A DNA stretch of 64,000 nt from an uncultured Candidatus Saccharibacteria bacterium (lineage in GTDB: Bacteria; Patescibacteriota; Saccharimonadia; Saccharimonadales; Saccharimonadaceae): positions 159,251 to 223,250 of the forward strand of contig CAPHDI010000001.1 of the NCBI GenBank assembly GCA_948623715.1, in the 5' to 3' direction. The notes beneath the pieces were generated by a model. The model had not been told where the DNA came from and did not search any database. It was given only the letters and a program-made list of their open reading frames with translations. Below are positions 8,750-18,563 of this stretch, piece by piece. The first letter of the stretch is position 1; every line of letters begins with the position of its first letter. Both the position numbers and the translations under genes were made by a program.

Positions 8750-9184
8750 ATGAGCGAGTTAAGGACGCGGCTGCGGAAATTCCAGTACTGGTTTACGCAC
8801 GATTTCATTACTCTCGAGCGGGTCGTAATGATCGTGGCTGCGGTTTGCTGTCTGATGTGGACCTGGGGTTCGATCGACTCGATGACTCGCAACTGGTCTC
8901 TCGCCCAGGAGCTCATGAACCGCCAGCGTGAGAAAGCTCTCCTTGAGCTCGAAGTCGAGACTCTTGAGCTGGAAAATGAATATTATCAATCTACCGAATA
9001 TCAGGAGCTCGCCGCCCGCAAATATCAGGGCAAGATGCTTCCTGGCGAGACTATGATTTATCTCCCCGACAATACCGACGCCGCCCTGAATAAGCATAAA
9101 GTCGACGACGATGTGACGAGCACTATCGCTGCCGACACAATGAGTAATCTCGAGCAATGGCTAGTTTTCCTCTTCGGAATCTAA
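8750..9184 (+). CDS. Septum formation initiator (FtsB/DivIC-like)
   Basis: 144 residues: a short basic cytoplasmic N-terminus, one transmembrane helix (about 26-44), a coiled coil (about 55-85, rich in Leu and Glu), then the family's end motif EYQELAARKYQGKMLPGE. This is the layout of FtsB/DivIC, which bridges FtsQ and FtsL in the divisome. The ATG at 8750 is preferred because the -10 box lies just upstream; an earlier in-frame start would be inside the promoter. It stands alone before the pilus operon. Confidence 0.8.
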   Translation: MSELRTRLRKFQYWFTHDFITLERVVMIVAAVCCLMWTWGSIDSMTRNWSLAQELMNRQREKALLELEVETLELENEYYQSTEYQELAARKYQGKMLPGETMIYLPDNTDAALNKHKVDDDVTSTIAADTMSNLEQWLVFLFGI

Positions 9185-9250
9185 CCAGGTAATTCGCAAT
9201 TTCACAAAATCCGTCAGAAAACAAGTCTTCCGCGCCTTGCGGATTCATGC

Positions 9251-9262
9251 TAAAATATAACC
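9251..9262 (+). promoter_or_regulatory. Leaderless promoter of the pilus-associated operon
   Basis: TGCTAAAAT, an extended -10 with TAAAAT at 9251-9256, 6 bases before the ATG at 9263. Confidence 0.65.
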
Positions 9263-10141
9263 ATGAGTACTTCTCCACAAAACAACAACTCTAATTCGAA
9301 TTCGGCCGCTTCTAGCGCTTCCGCTACAAATTCTCCTGTGCCCACTCCGCAATCCGCTCCCGGGTCGAATCAGACTCCGCAGCCCGTCTCGGGTACACCT
9401 GCGCAGCAGCCTTCTTCAACTGCGCCAAAGGTTTCCTCTGCTCCGGTCTCAATGCCTGCCATGTCTGCGCAGAATCCTGCTCAGTCTACTACTCCATCGA
9501 ATCCTAATTTCACCACTGGTAATATCGGCCGCTGGGCTTCTCGTCAGGAAAATCCTTTCGCCGAGCAGAACCGTAAAGCCGACGCCGAGAAGCGGAAGCG
9601 CGACCAGCAGCGCCGCAAAATCGCACCATATCTATATATTGGCGGCGGCATTATCGTTCTTGCGCTGATTATTTGGGGGATTGTAGCGCTGATTAGCCAT
9701 CGTGGCGAGAATACTCCCGTTGAAGGACCGATCGAAATTGCTGGCAGTAGCGAACAGGACATCGCCGACTATCAACAGATTCTGCAAAACTTCCTTAGTC
9801 AACAGCAGGGCACCACTCAAGAAAAAGAGGAGGGTGTTAATAAACTCGTCCAGAACACACTAAATACTGCTAATGGCCAAGACAATGCAAACGCAGTGAA
9901 GCTAGCGCAGCTTGGTGCGTTTGTTGCTAGCGGTATGTACGATGCCGGGCTTGTCGCATCAAAAGAAATTGACCCCGAATCGCTAGATATCAAGCAACTT
10001 GCCACATATTACAATCTCGTTTATCTTTGCTATCTTTCGCTTGGTAATCAGGAGAAGGCTACCGAGTATTTGAGCTTAATGTACGAAGCATCTTATGAAG
10101 CTGAAGAGCAAAGAATAGAACAGGAGAAGAATAATGAGTAA
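9263..10141 (+). CDS. Membrane protein with disordered N-terminus, head of the pilus operon
   Basis: 292 residues. Residues 1-95 are Ser/Pro/Gln/Asn-rich and disordered; 105-118 are basic; one transmembrane helix lies at about 124-146; the outer part is helical and TPR-like (YNLVYLCYLSLGNQEKATEYL). The stop overlaps the start of the next gene by 8 bases (ATGAGTAA), so both are translated together. Being the first gene of an operon with four pseudopilins suggests a structural or assembly role at the inner membrane, comparable in position to PilN/PilO-type proteins, but there is no sequence evidence for that. Function unknown. Confidence 0.55.
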   Translation: MSTSPQNNNSNSNSAASSASATNSPVPTPQSAPGSNQTPQPVSGTPAQQPSSTAPKVSSAPVSMPAMSAQNPAQSTTPSNPNFTTGNIGRWASRQENPFAEQNRKADAEKRKRDQQRRKIAPYLYIGGGIIVLALIIWGIVALISHRGENTPVEGPIEIAGSSEQDIADYQQILQNFLSQQQGTTQEKEEGVNKLVQNTLNTANGQDNANAVKLAQLGAFVASGMYDAGLVASKEIDPESLDIKQLATYYNLVYLCYLSLGNQEKATEYLSLMYEASYEAEEQRIEQEKNNE

Positions 10142-13100
10142 AAATAGAATATCTAGCTTTATCAAAACAGTGCTTACTGCTATCGTGGCTGTCTTTGCTG
10201 GTTTTCTTCTAACCGGCACTGAAGCATATGCGGCTGGTAACTCTGGCGACGAATTTTATGTCGGTAGCGATGGCTGCGCTCGCGGTACGGTGAAGAACTT
10301 TTATACTGATAGCTGTTTCGGTGCAACCTGGCGCATGTATCCAGCGACAAGCGATAGCATCCCGATTACTTACCAAGATGGCAAGAAGACGGTCACAGTT
10401 GGTACTGTTACCGGTTGTCTCTCGACTGGTTATTATTATCGTCTCGCGTATGAAGAATTTAAAGGTAATCAAGGCGCCTATTACTCCCTTGGTAAACAAC
10501 AGGGGCTTCTACGCGTAAATCAGATTCGCTCTCTTGGCGGCGGTAATGGTTACCATAATTTCCTCGGCGCAGTCTCTACGAACCCCACCAACCAGGCAAT
10601 CGGCTGGGATGAGGCATACTCCAAGTGGCAGCTTGCTGATAAGGGTGGTGTCACTCATGGTATCGCTTGGAAAGACACTTCTTGGTTTTGCTATAGCCCT
10701 GATTGGGAAGGCGCAAATAGCAGCTACGATGCCTGGTCATGGGTGGACGACCTATCTACCGCCAGCAAAGGACCGGACGAAGAAGTCGAAAAAACTATCT
10801 ACACTAAAGAAGATCAAGTTACAGTTAATTTTAAACACCAACTTAGTTATAATGCTCCGAATGCTGCAGCAGATACTACCTTCGGTCCCGCTAATACCAC
10901 CTGGCATGTTGAGGTTCGTCAAGATAGCGTCTGGATTGGCGGCACGAATGAAGCGCAGTTTAGCCCTGCTAATACGGGCCCTACTCGCACTAGTATCTGG
11001 GAAGGTATGCCCTACATGGGGGAATCATCTTACACGATTAAGGTTCCCGAAAACGACGGTGAAAGTACAAGAGTCTGTTCGATTATTGCCTATGACCCGA
11101 AGAATATTGCTTGGAAGCAGGGGCGTAATGAAAAAGATTATGTCATGGATACAGCCAACTCTAATACCTGGGCTAGATCCAGCGCCTGCGTTACTATAAT
11201 TCGTGACGACCCGCAGCCTGAAAAAGAACTCGCCGGTCGTGTTGTCTTTTGGTCGGTCTCAAAAGTCGAGTCTGTCGCCAATGGTACCGATATTAAGTCT
11301 CATTCCGTCCAAGCCCCGAGAGATGAAAACGATCGACATGCTGACGACGCCGGTATTACTTCTGCCACGCTGAAGCTAAGCACAGATGAAAAGACTGCAC
11401 AGGCTAAGTTTACGCATAAGTTGAAATATCTTGTGGAGGGCGAGAATGGCGAAGAAGCCGAACCCTTCGGCAGTAAAGATCGTTTCGCCGACGATGTCGC
11501 AACAGATTATATTCGCACGCAGTATGACGAGAAGACCACCAACGAGGGAACCTGGACTGCCATTCGAAAAAACGCCACCGGGTTAAAAACAAGCGGAGAG
11601 TTTAATATTAATCCTACTACTACCGCAACAATCAATTTCGGCGACGAGCGCGACAAGACCGTTAAGATCTGCGAGAACACGACTTACACCCCCAAGTATC
11701 TCTACCTTGAACGCGAAGAAGTCACGAAAACTGTCCCCATTTATAATGCGAGCAGCATAGACATTGGACAGGGCGTCTACGTCATGACTCCAACCGACGA
11801 CGCAGGGCAGGCGAACGGAGTGCTTGACAGCCAAGATGGGCCGATGGGGATTTTTCGTCCCGCTAGCAGCTCAGATTACTATCACTATGAGCCAAGGTGG
11901 AAGCAAGAAGATGGCTATGGATATTGGGAAGATGTCGAGGTCGCCGGTGGGCGTGCAGGCTTTTCGATTTATTCGCGCTCTGGTGTGACGCTCTATACCC
12001 CTGCCTTTGTCAGCGCAGATCCGCCCCATAACTCCGGTGGTTATTACGCATATACGGACACGAAAGTCAACTGGGGTACTCACGATGGCTGGACGAATGA
12101 ATGGTGGATTAGTTATATCACCTCTACTGGTGTGTACCACTGGAGCGGATTCAATGAAACCACTTGGGAAGATATCTATTCCCCTGGTCCTGATTCCAGT
12201 GGCTATGGCGTGTCTGCCAAAGGCAATGCTCTAATGGTTAAAGCGACTGCCGAAATTCACGATTATTGGATTTATCATGTCGTGCGCGAAGAGGGTAACG
12301 GCGGGAGCGAAGTCTGTATTGAAGTTACTCGTCCTCCACTCATGGAATTGGAGGGAAGTCCAGATACGCCCGAATCGTATATCGGTGCTGCCACCGCCGA
12401 CGGCTCTGCTGGACCGATGTATGCTGGTGAGACTAGTAGCATGAGCTGGACAAAGTATGCTAAGGCCTATCCTACTCGACGCATTATGGAATGGCGCGCT
12501 ATTGCTGCACAGATAGAAGTTTCGCAACAGTTTAACCCGAATAATCTCCAGTCCTTCAGTGGGAATATTCGTCAGGATGCTACGACTTATCGCAACGACA
12601 AACTTGATCCTTGTACTTGGTTCCTGTCCACGCGCGGGCTTACTTTTCGTAATGGCCGCTGCATAAAACTTTCTAATTCTAAGGATTATGGTAGTGACGG
12701 CAACCCTACAGAAAGCGACACTATCTTCATTGATCATGGCAAGCAAGAAGAAAAAGTTGTCGTACCTGATGAAGTTGGCGATAAATACTGCGCTACTTCC
12801 GGCTATCGTTGGCAGTATTGGTGGGGGCAGCAATATAATAATGATCCTGACGAGTGGGCTTATGACGGTATCGAGTATTGGACGAATTATAGCCTTGCCT
12901 GTAGCCCGATTGCGAAGAAGCCTTCACTTAGCTCCGTTAACGGCGGCATCTTCTCAAATTCTGATGTCAGCACGTCTCTTGCTACTCGCTACGACTACGA
13001 ACCCTTCGGAGTTATTGCTTCATCTGGTAATATCTTCTTCACCGGAAGTTCTATGAGTGATACAGTTAACCAGATTAATGCATACGGTTGGTCGACTTTC

Positions 13101-13880
13101 GGCTCCTGGTCTGATTATCTTGCTACAATTGGCAGAAGTGCCGGGAAACTTGGTAGTGGCGCCTCGTTAGCATGGATTGGTTCCAATTCACAAAGTCTCA
13201 TGACTAACTCGCCTCTAACTATACAGAATTTCACTAGCCCGTTAGGCTATTCGCAGATCACTTCTAGCTCTACCGTCATGACTCGCCTTCGGAGCTACTT
13301 TAGTGGTGATAATGCTACCGACAATACGAGCTACATTGACTCCGGCTGGGAAAACCTTACTGACAGTCATATCATATATTCTGGTGGCGACTTGACTATT
13401 GATGGCAGTATCACCCTGCAAGATAAGACCGTCTCTAGTATTTACGATATTCCGCAGGTAGTCATCTTCGCTGACGGCAATATTAACATCGGGAAAGATG
13501 TCAAGCGCATCGATGCTTGGCTAATCGCTACCGGTACTATTGATAGCTGCGCAAACTCAGGCTGGGACGAGCATACTGCTGCCCGTGTCAATGGCTATAA
13601 TAATCAGGATGGTAATTCTCCAGTCGTTTGTGAAAACCAACTTATTGTCAATGGCCCAATCTTCGCGCAAAATATTACGACCCATCGTAGCTATGGCGCC
13701 AGTAAAGGCCTCTCGAACACCGATCCCGCCGATTACATCTTCACTGAAGATTCCCGAGCAAACTCTGGTGAAGTCTTTAATCTCAGTGCCGATAGCTATC
13801 TCTGGGCTTACGCTCAAGCTGGTCGCCTTGACTCTAGCTATACCGAAGCTTACTCCCGTGAACTCCCGCCGAGGTACTAA
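10134..13880 (+). CDS. Giant secreted protein of the pseudopilin operon
   Basis: 1248 residues. A signal peptide (about 1-34, ending AYA) precedes a long beta-rich, Trp/Tyr-rich extracellular region with scattered Cys pairs. The last about 200 residues hold a polar beta-helix-like stretch (SGGDLTIDGSITL, ADGNINIGKDVK). No transmembrane anchor follows, so it is released or held by partners. In an operon between a membrane protein and four pseudopilins it is the best candidate for a pilus-tip or pilus-associated adhesin, filling the place of PilY1-type proteins; this is inference from context and I see no PilY1 motif. Confidence 0.6.
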   Translation: MSKNRISSFIKTVLTAIVAVFAGFLLTGTEAYAAGNSGDEFYVGSDGCARGTVKNFYTDSCFGATWRMYPATSDSIPITYQDGKKTVTVGTVTGCLSTGYYYRLAYEEFKGNQGAYYSLGKQQGLLRVNQIRSLGGGNGYHNFLGAVSTNPTNQAIGWDEAYSKWQLADKGGVTHGIAWKDTSWFCYSPDWEGANSSYDAWSWVDDLSTASKGPDEEVEKTIYTKEDQVTVNFKHQLSYNAPNAAADTTFGPANTTWHVEVRQDSVWIGGTNEAQFSPANTGPTRTSIWEGMPYMGESSYTIKVPENDGESTRVCSIIAYDPKNIAWKQGRNEKDYVMDTANSNTWARSSACVTIIRDDPQPEKELAGRVVFWSVSKVESVANGTDIKSHSVQAPRDENDRHADDAGITSATLKLSTDEKTAQAKFTHKLKYLVEGENGEEAEPFGSKDRFADDVATDYIRTQYDEKTTNEGTWTAIRKNATGLKTSGEFNINPTTTATINFGDERDKTVKICENTTYTPKYLYLEREEVTKTVPIYNASSIDIGQGVYVMTPTDDAGQANGVLDSQDGPMGIFRPASSSDYYHYEPRWKQEDGYGYWEDVEVAGGRAGFSIYSRSGVTLYTPAFVSADPPHNSGGYYAYTDTKVNWGTHDGWTNEWWISYITSTGVYHWSGFNETTWEDIYSPGPDSSGYGVSAKGNALMVKATAEIHDYWIYHVVREEGNGGSEVCIEVTRPPLMELEGSPDTPESYIGAATADGSAGPMYAGETSSMSWTKYAKAYPTRRIMEWRAIAAQIEVSQQFNPNNLQSFSGNIRQDATTYRNDKLDPCTWFLSTRGLTFRNGRCIKLSNSKDYGSDGNPTESDTIFIDHGKQEEKVVVPDEVGDKYCATSGYRWQYWWGQQYNNDPDEWAYDGIEYWTNYSLACSPIAKKPSLSSVNGGIFSNSDVSTSLATRYDYEPFGVIASSGNIFFTGSSMSDTVNQINAYGWSTFGSWSDYLATIGRSAGKLGSGASLAWIGSNSQSLMTNSPLTIQNFTSPLGYSQITSSSTVMTRLRSYFSGDNATDNTSYIDSGWENLTDSHIIYSGGDLTIDGSITLQDKTVSSIYDIPQVVIFADGNINIGKDVKRIDAWLIATGTIDSCANSGWDEHTAARVNGYNNQDGNSPVVCENQLIVNGPIFAQNITTHRSYGASKGLSNTDPADYIFTEDSRANSGEVFNLSADSYLWAYAQAGRLDSSYTEAYSRELPPRY

Positions 13881-13883
13881 TTT

Positions 13884-14816
13884 ATGCGCAATAACGCAAA
13901 GACTAAAAACAAAAAATCCGATGAGAAGAAGCCTAATCAAGGCTTCACTCTCGTCGAAGTCATCCTTGTTCTTGCTATCTCTAGCATGATGTTAATTGGA
14001 CTAATCGGGGCCAGCTTTTCTACTATTTCTCGTCAACGCTACAACGATTCCGTCCGCGGCTACGCTGAGTTTTTGCGCTCGATTTATAACGAAGTTATCA
14101 ACCCCGAATCACTCGGTAATGCTGTTCCTGACACTCCAGATTATTCTATTGGTAACTCCTCCAGCGAAGCAATTCTTGGCAAAGTTGTAGTTTTTGGCGC
14201 TAATGGCGACTCTAGTAAGGTCTATACCGCGACGCTCGTAGGCAATAGTAATATTAACCGTGGTACCGATGTAAGCTTCTTGCAGTCTATTACGGATGTC
14301 ACTACTGGCGATCGTCCTGACCCGGCCCGCACTAATACCGCCATTTTCTGCGGTGACGTCGACGACGGCATTCATACTCCTCGTCCATCTAGCGTCGAGT
14401 CATATACTTTACTTTGGGAAGCCCACCTGCAACAAGTCGAAAACCCCTCTGCCGACCCACCTACTTCATTTGACGATGATTTCAGCGGTACAATGATTAT
14501 TGCTCGCACTCCAAGCTCTGCCACGGTTCATACCGCCTTCGCCAGCGACCTAGTTTTAGACGACATTGAAGAAAATTGCGAAGCTGCGAACGAACAGCTC
14601 AAACAGGCCCTTTACGAACAGCACGAAAGAATCGTTAGTAATAGACCCAATTCCGACCAGCCTTTCAATGTCTACTCACCTACCAGCATGTGCATAGTGT
14701 CTGACAATAGCGCCGTCTTCCGCGAAGTTCAAATCGCCGCTGACGGCCGTAATACATCGGCAATCTGGGTTCGCCCAACTGATGATGGAGAAAATCGATG
14801 CGAAGCAAACGAATAG
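13884..14816 (+). CDS. Type IV prepilin-like protein 1
   Basis: 310 residues. A basic leader is followed by the prepilin peptidase site and hydrophobic helix GFTLVEVILVLAISSMMLIG, with Glu at position +5 (about residues 20-40), which identifies a substrate of PilD. The globular part is beta-rich and Cys-containing. It begins 3 bases after the giant gene and overlaps the next prepilin gene by 19 bases. Likely a minor pseudopilin of the filament tip. Confidence 0.85.
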   Translation: MRNNAKTKNKKSDEKKPNQGFTLVEVILVLAISSMMLIGLIGASFSTISRQRYNDSVRGYAEFLRSIYNEVINPESLGNAVPDTPDYSIGNSSSEAILGKVVVFGANGDSSKVYTATLVGNSNINRGTDVSFLQSITDVTTGDRPDPARTNTAIFCGDVDDGIHTPRPSSVESYTLLWEAHLQQVENPSADPPTSFDDDFSGTMIIARTPSSATVHTAFASDLVLDDIEENCEAANEQLKQALYEQHERIVSNRPNSDQPFNVYSPTSMCIVSDNSAVFREVQIAADGRNTSAIWVRPTDDGENRCEANE

Positions 14817-15607
14817 TTAAAGCCAAACACAATATCTATCAGTCTACCAAGCGTGGCGAGACTATTATCGAAGCAATGTTTGCTTTTGCGATCTTTTCTC
14901 TTGTTGCTGTCCTGACTGTAAGCCTCATGAACTCTGGCATCGCTACTGGCGAGCGTTCGCTCGAACTCGTTACCGCCCGTAATGAGCTCAATGCTCAAGC
15001 TGAGGCTCTGCGCTTTATTCACAGTTCTTATATTTCTGAAAAATCCCTCCCCGAATGTACCGATGAAACGGTCGGGCAGCGTAATTGTCAGCAGTACAAA
15101 GAAATCTGGGAGAATATCACTAGTAACGCTGTTTATAGCGATTCCGTAAGTATTGATTACCCGCTTTCAAATTGTAATGAAGTTTATGATCGTGGACTTT
15201 TGGCTTCTCATAGCGCCTTTGTTTTGAATACTCGCCAACTCCTCGCTCACGACAACCGAATCGGTGTTGCTTATAATGATAATGATGCTTACATTCCAGC
15301 GAGTAGCGGCCTCTTTCGTGCCGCTCCGCTCAACGCCAGAATTATCTACACTGCTGGTAGCACGGGTAGTAATTCCAGTGACAATGACGATAATTCTACT
15401 CAACAAATTACTACTGCACTCACTGATTATCGTAAAGTCGCCAGCGTCGAAGGCATTTGGATTATTCCTGTCCAGGGTCCTACTAGTGGCGGCTCTGGTC
15501 CGCAGTATTATGACTTCTATATTCAGACTTGTTGGTATGGTACTGACTCTCCCGCCCCCTCATCGCTCGATACTATTGTAAGATTATATAACCCCGATGG
15601 AGCATAA
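14798..15607 (+). CDS. Type IV prepilin-like protein 2
   Basis: 269 residues. The N-terminal helix is GETIIEAMFAFAIFSLVAVL with the conserved Glu at +5 after a Gly (about 23-45), a PilV/GspI-like prepilin leader. The globular domain is Asn/Ser-rich with paired Cys. The start is inside the upstream gene, with GGAG at ribosome-binding distance, so translation is coupled. Likely a minor pilin in the tip complex. Confidence 0.8.
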   Translation: MRSKRIVKAKHNIYQSTKRGETIIEAMFAFAIFSLVAVLTVSLMNSGIATGERSLELVTARNELNAQAEALRFIHSSYISEKSLPECTDETVGQRNCQQYKEIWENITSNAVYSDSVSIDYPLSNCNEVYDRGLLASHSAFVLNTRQLLAHDNRIGVAYNDNDAYIPASSGLFRAAPLNARIIYTAGSTGSNSSDNDDNSTQQITTALTDYRKVASVEGIWIIPVQGPTSGGSGPQYYDFYIQTCWYGTDSPAPSSLDTIVRLYNPDGA

Positions 15608-15610
15608 GTT

Positions 15611-16606
15611 ATGAAGAAAAAACAGGATAAGTTAAGTGAGACTAAACCCGGCTTTACTATTGTCGAAGTAACTCTTGTAACGGCCTTTGTTGCTATGCTT
15701 CTAATCGCTATCGCGACAGTCATTATGAGTATCTCTGCGATTTTTCAGAAGGGGTTAACTCTAAAAGGTGTGAACACTGTCGGTCGTAATCTCATTACTG
15801 AATTCACCACTGCAATCAACGCCGCACCATCAATCGACTCTGCCAGTTTGTGTAATATGTATTTAAGCAGCGATTCCGCAAATAGAATCAATCGCGAAGC
15901 CTGTCTGCAGGATGCCGCGAATAATTACATTTTCCAGGAACGTATGGGCGACTTTCATAATAATAAAACCAACGAAGATTATCATGATGTTCAGTATTAC
16001 GGAGTTTTTTGCACTGGTACCTATTCCTATCTTTGGAATACTTATTATGGCGCGCAGTCTAATCATACTATTAGTCTCACTTATCTCGATAATCATGGCG
16101 ATCGTAAAACTATTCCCGGACCTGATGATGACGAACCGCTACGCCTAGTTCGTTTCGAAGATAAGACTTACCATGCTTGTACTCAAAACGTTAACGCTAG
16201 TTACCAAATGACTAACGGTTTCTACGGTGATCCTTCTGGAGCATCTAGCGACCATGTCAATATTGACATGACGCAGCTTGACAACGGACAGCCGAATCTT
16301 ATGTCTACCGAACCTCAACAAGGCTTCCTCGAAAGCTCCGATTCTGACGTAAATCTTGATCTCTATGAATTTGTCATCTTCCCGCCTTCACAAGATATGG
16401 TTACGCTGCGAGCTTTCTTTGCTGGTACTTTTATCTTAGCTACGAATAATGGTGATGTGAATATTATGCGCGGCGGTGATTATTGTGATCCTTCCGGCGC
16501 TGGTCTCGATACTTCTAGCAATCTCTTCGATCTCGGCTCCGCATTCAACTACTGCGGCATTAATAAGTTTAATTTCGCTGCACGAACCGCAGGAAGTGGT
16601 ATATAA
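15611..16606 (+). CDS. Type IV prepilin-like protein 3
   Basis: 331 residues. The prepilin motif PGFTIVEVTLVTAFVAMLL (about 13-33) shows the Gly/Phe cleavage site and Glu at +5, as in PilW/GspJ-like pseudopilins. The rest is a large Tyr/Asp-rich extracellular domain with Cys. It starts 3 bases after the preceding stop and has GGAG upstream. Confidence 0.82.
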   Translation: MKKKQDKLSETKPGFTIVEVTLVTAFVAMLLIAIATVIMSISAIFQKGLTLKGVNTVGRNLITEFTTAINAAPSIDSASLCNMYLSSDSANRINREACLQDAANNYIFQERMGDFHNNKTNEDYHDVQYYGVFCTGTYSYLWNTYYGAQSNHTISLTYLDNHGDRKTIPGPDDDEPLRLVRFEDKTYHACTQNVNASYQMTNGFYGDPSGASSDHVNIDMTQLDNGQPNLMSTEPQQGFLESSDSDVNLDLYEFVIFPPSQDMVTLRAFFAGTFILATNNGDVNIMRGGDYCDPSGAGLDTSSNLFDLGSAFNYCGINKFNFAARTAGSGI

Positions 16607-16614
16607 TATATAGT
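16602..16614 (+). promoter_or_regulatory. Internal leaderless promoter before the PilX-like gene
   Basis: TATAAT at 16602-16607 is 7 bases before the ATG at 16615 and overlaps the stop codon of the preceding gene. It would let the last gene be expressed alone. Confidence 0.6.
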
Positions 16615-17865
16615 ATGAAAAGGTTATGCTCTATGAATATGAAAAGCACTAAAAAAGGCGTTGCATCTTTCTATATTGTAATTTTTGCGACGATCATCTT
16701 TGGCGTGATTACTCTGAGTTTTATGCGAATTATTCTTTCCGAAGCCGGCCAGAGCAGCGATGATGACCTTTCTCGCTCCGCCTACGATTCAGCAATGGCT
16801 GGCGTCGAGGATGCGAAAACCGCAGTGAATCGCTATTACGATTGTATTAGCAACGGAGGAAATGCTACTACCTGTAATAGAGCGACGTTGTTTCGCGACA
16901 ACTGCGATAGCGGCAACGGTATTGGTCTTGCTGAGTATCTCTATGGATATACAGGTGGCGAGGTTGCTGTCCAGCCTGGCGGCGAGAATTCCTCGGATCA
17001 GGCTTATACCTGTGTAACTATTTCCGACGAGGTCCCAGACTATCGCGGTACGCTATCTTCTGATACTCGTACGAAAATTGTTCCGCTCCGCGTTAATGAC
17101 GCCAGCGTCACTAGTACTCAAGAGGACGTTACAAAAGTACGCTTTCGCTGGTATTCTGTTCTTAACGAAGGTAATGATCCTGATTTTACAAACGATGGGC
17201 GCACTAAACTGGCCGACAAGAATAACGCTACTGTTCCACCGACTATTCAGCTGACATATGTCAAAATGTCAGCCGGTATGACAATCAGCGATCTTCAGAA
17301 AGCTAATAATAATGCCTATTATAGTACAATCATTCTAATGCCAAATCAGGAACAAGCTACAACTAATGTTGTAACGGAGTATGATCTTAGGACCGCTGGT
17401 AATATTTCTAAGACCTACACTGCTAGTATGCACGATGCGATTACAGTTGCTTGCTCTAAAACTGGTGATTTTGCTTGTACTGTAGAGCTTGAGGGTACAC
17501 GTCTACTAGCTGGCGAAACAGCATTCTTAGTCGTTTCTCTGCCATATGGTGAAGCGGCGACAGATTTCGTTGCTGAACTCCTCAATCGAGACGGTAGTAC
17601 TATTCCTTTTCTCGGCGTTCAACTTAGCGTTGACTCTACTGGGCGTACTAATCAGCTCGTCCGTCGCGTCGAAACTCGCCTAGATCGCACCGACCTCTTC
17701 TTCCCGTATCCACAATACGAGATGGAACTTTCTGGCGGAGGCGGTAATACGATTGATAAAAATTTCTGGATTACTACGAACTGCTGGTATCACCAGCCTA
17801 CGAAGCCGGCTGATGACCCTGGCCGTGCTGGTACTTGCAATAATAACGGTGACGTTGCGGAATAG
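16615..17865 (+). CDS. PilX-like pilus-associated protein
   Basis: 416 residues. The N-terminus has a basic segment (KKG) and a hydrophobic helix VASFYIVIFATIIFGVITL (about 12-37) followed by SEAGQSSDDDLSRSAYDSA, the pattern of PilX/GspK-type proteins, which lack the FTLIE box. It lies last in the operon, as PilX-like genes often do. The first ATG is chosen because a -10 box sits 7 bases upstream; ATGs at codons 7 and 9 are alternatives. Likely a minor pseudopilin. Confidence 0.72.
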   Translation: MKRLCSMNMKSTKKGVASFYIVIFATIIFGVITLSFMRIILSEAGQSSDDDLSRSAYDSAMAGVEDAKTAVNRYYDCISNGGNATTCNRATLFRDNCDSGNGIGLAEYLYGYTGGEVAVQPGGENSSDQAYTCVTISDEVPDYRGTLSSDTRTKIVPLRVNDASVTSTQEDVTKVRFRWYSVLNEGNDPDFTNDGRTKLADKNNATVPPTIQLTYVKMSAGMTISDLQKANNNAYYSTIILMPNQEQATTNVVTEYDLRTAGNISKTYTASMHDAITVACSKTGDFACTVELEGTRLLAGETAFLVVSLPYGEAATDFVAELLNRDGSTIPFLGVQLSVDSTGRTNQLVRRVETRLDRTDLFFPYPQYEMELSGGGGNTIDKNFWITTNCWYHQPTKPADDPGRAGTCNNNGDVAE

Positions 17866-17888
17866 AGGAATAGATAATACAAGGCACC

Positions 17889-17927
17889 AATAAAATTACT
17901 CCCCTTACCAGAGGAGTAATTTTATTA
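17889..17927 (+). terminator. Terminator of the pilus operon
   Basis: AATAAAATTACTCC pairs with GGAGTAATTTTATT around an 8-10-base loop; A/T-rich on both sides, so it can also serve the rubrerythrin gene on the minus strand. Confidence 0.85.
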
Positions 17928-17957
17928 CTAACTTATCTCGTAGAGAAAGATCGCTTT

Positions 17958-18503
17958 CTAATAATTCTCCGCCCGCACCTCAAAGAACGCTTGTGGATGT
18001 GCGCAGACCGGGCAAACTTCTGGCGCTGTCTCGCCCGTGTAGACGTAGCCACACTCGCGGCACTTCCAGACCGTCACCTTATCTGATTTAAAGACCATGT
18101 CTGAGTCGACGTTCGCCTTTAGTTTGAGATAGCGTGCCTCATGCTCTTTTTCAATCCCCGCGACAAGGTCAAACTTCGCCGCGATTTCGTCATAACCTTC
18201 CTCGCGCGCTTCCTTCGAGAAGTTGTTATACATGTCGGTCCACTCGTAGTTCTCGCCTTGCGCAGCCAATTCTAGATTGGTAGAAGTTGGATCCACCGCT
18301 CCGCCGTGCAGGAACTTGTACCAGATTTTTGCGTGCTCCTTCTCGTTGTCGGAAGTCTCAGCGAAAATCGCTCCGATCTGCTCATAGCCATCCTTCTTCG
18401 CTTGTTTTGCGTAGAAACCATACTTTACAGCTGCTTGCGATTCGCCAGCGAATGCCGTCTCTAAGTTTTTCCAAGTTTTACTTGTTTTTTCTAATTCTTT
18501 CAT
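17958..18503 (-). CDS. rbr: Rubrerythrin
   Basis: 181 residues. An N-terminal ferritin-like diiron domain carries the repeated Glu ligands (ETAFAGESQAAVKYGFYA, ETSDNEKEHAK, IEKEHEARY). A C-terminal rubredoxin domain has two CxxC knuckles (CRECGYVYTG, CPVCAHP). It reduces hydrogen peroxide in the cytoplasm, fitting for an anaerobic or microaerophilic host-associated organism. The ATG at 18503 has GAGAGGAG at 5-bases spacing; a GTG seven codons upstream overlaps that site and is less likely. A -10 box (TATAAT) lies just before the leader. Confidence 0.93.
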   Translation of the reverse strand: MKELEKTSKTWKNLETAFAGESQAAVKYGFYAKQAKKDGYEQIGAIFAETSDNEKEHAKIWYKFLHGGAVDPTSTNLELAAQGENYEWTDMYNNFSKEAREEGYDEIAAKFDLVAGIEKEHEARYLKLKANVDSDMVFKSDKVTVWKCRECGYVYTGETAPEVCPVCAHPQAFFEVRAENY

Positions 18504-18563
18504 TAAACTCCTCTCTTTCTCCACTCATTATACTACAACCGTCAGGGAACTACAAACCAGAAG

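Noticed and set aside
13557..13940. Minus-strand 127-codon frame at the pilus operon
   Set aside because: Antisense to overlapping prepilin-operon genes whose frames carry recognisable motifs.
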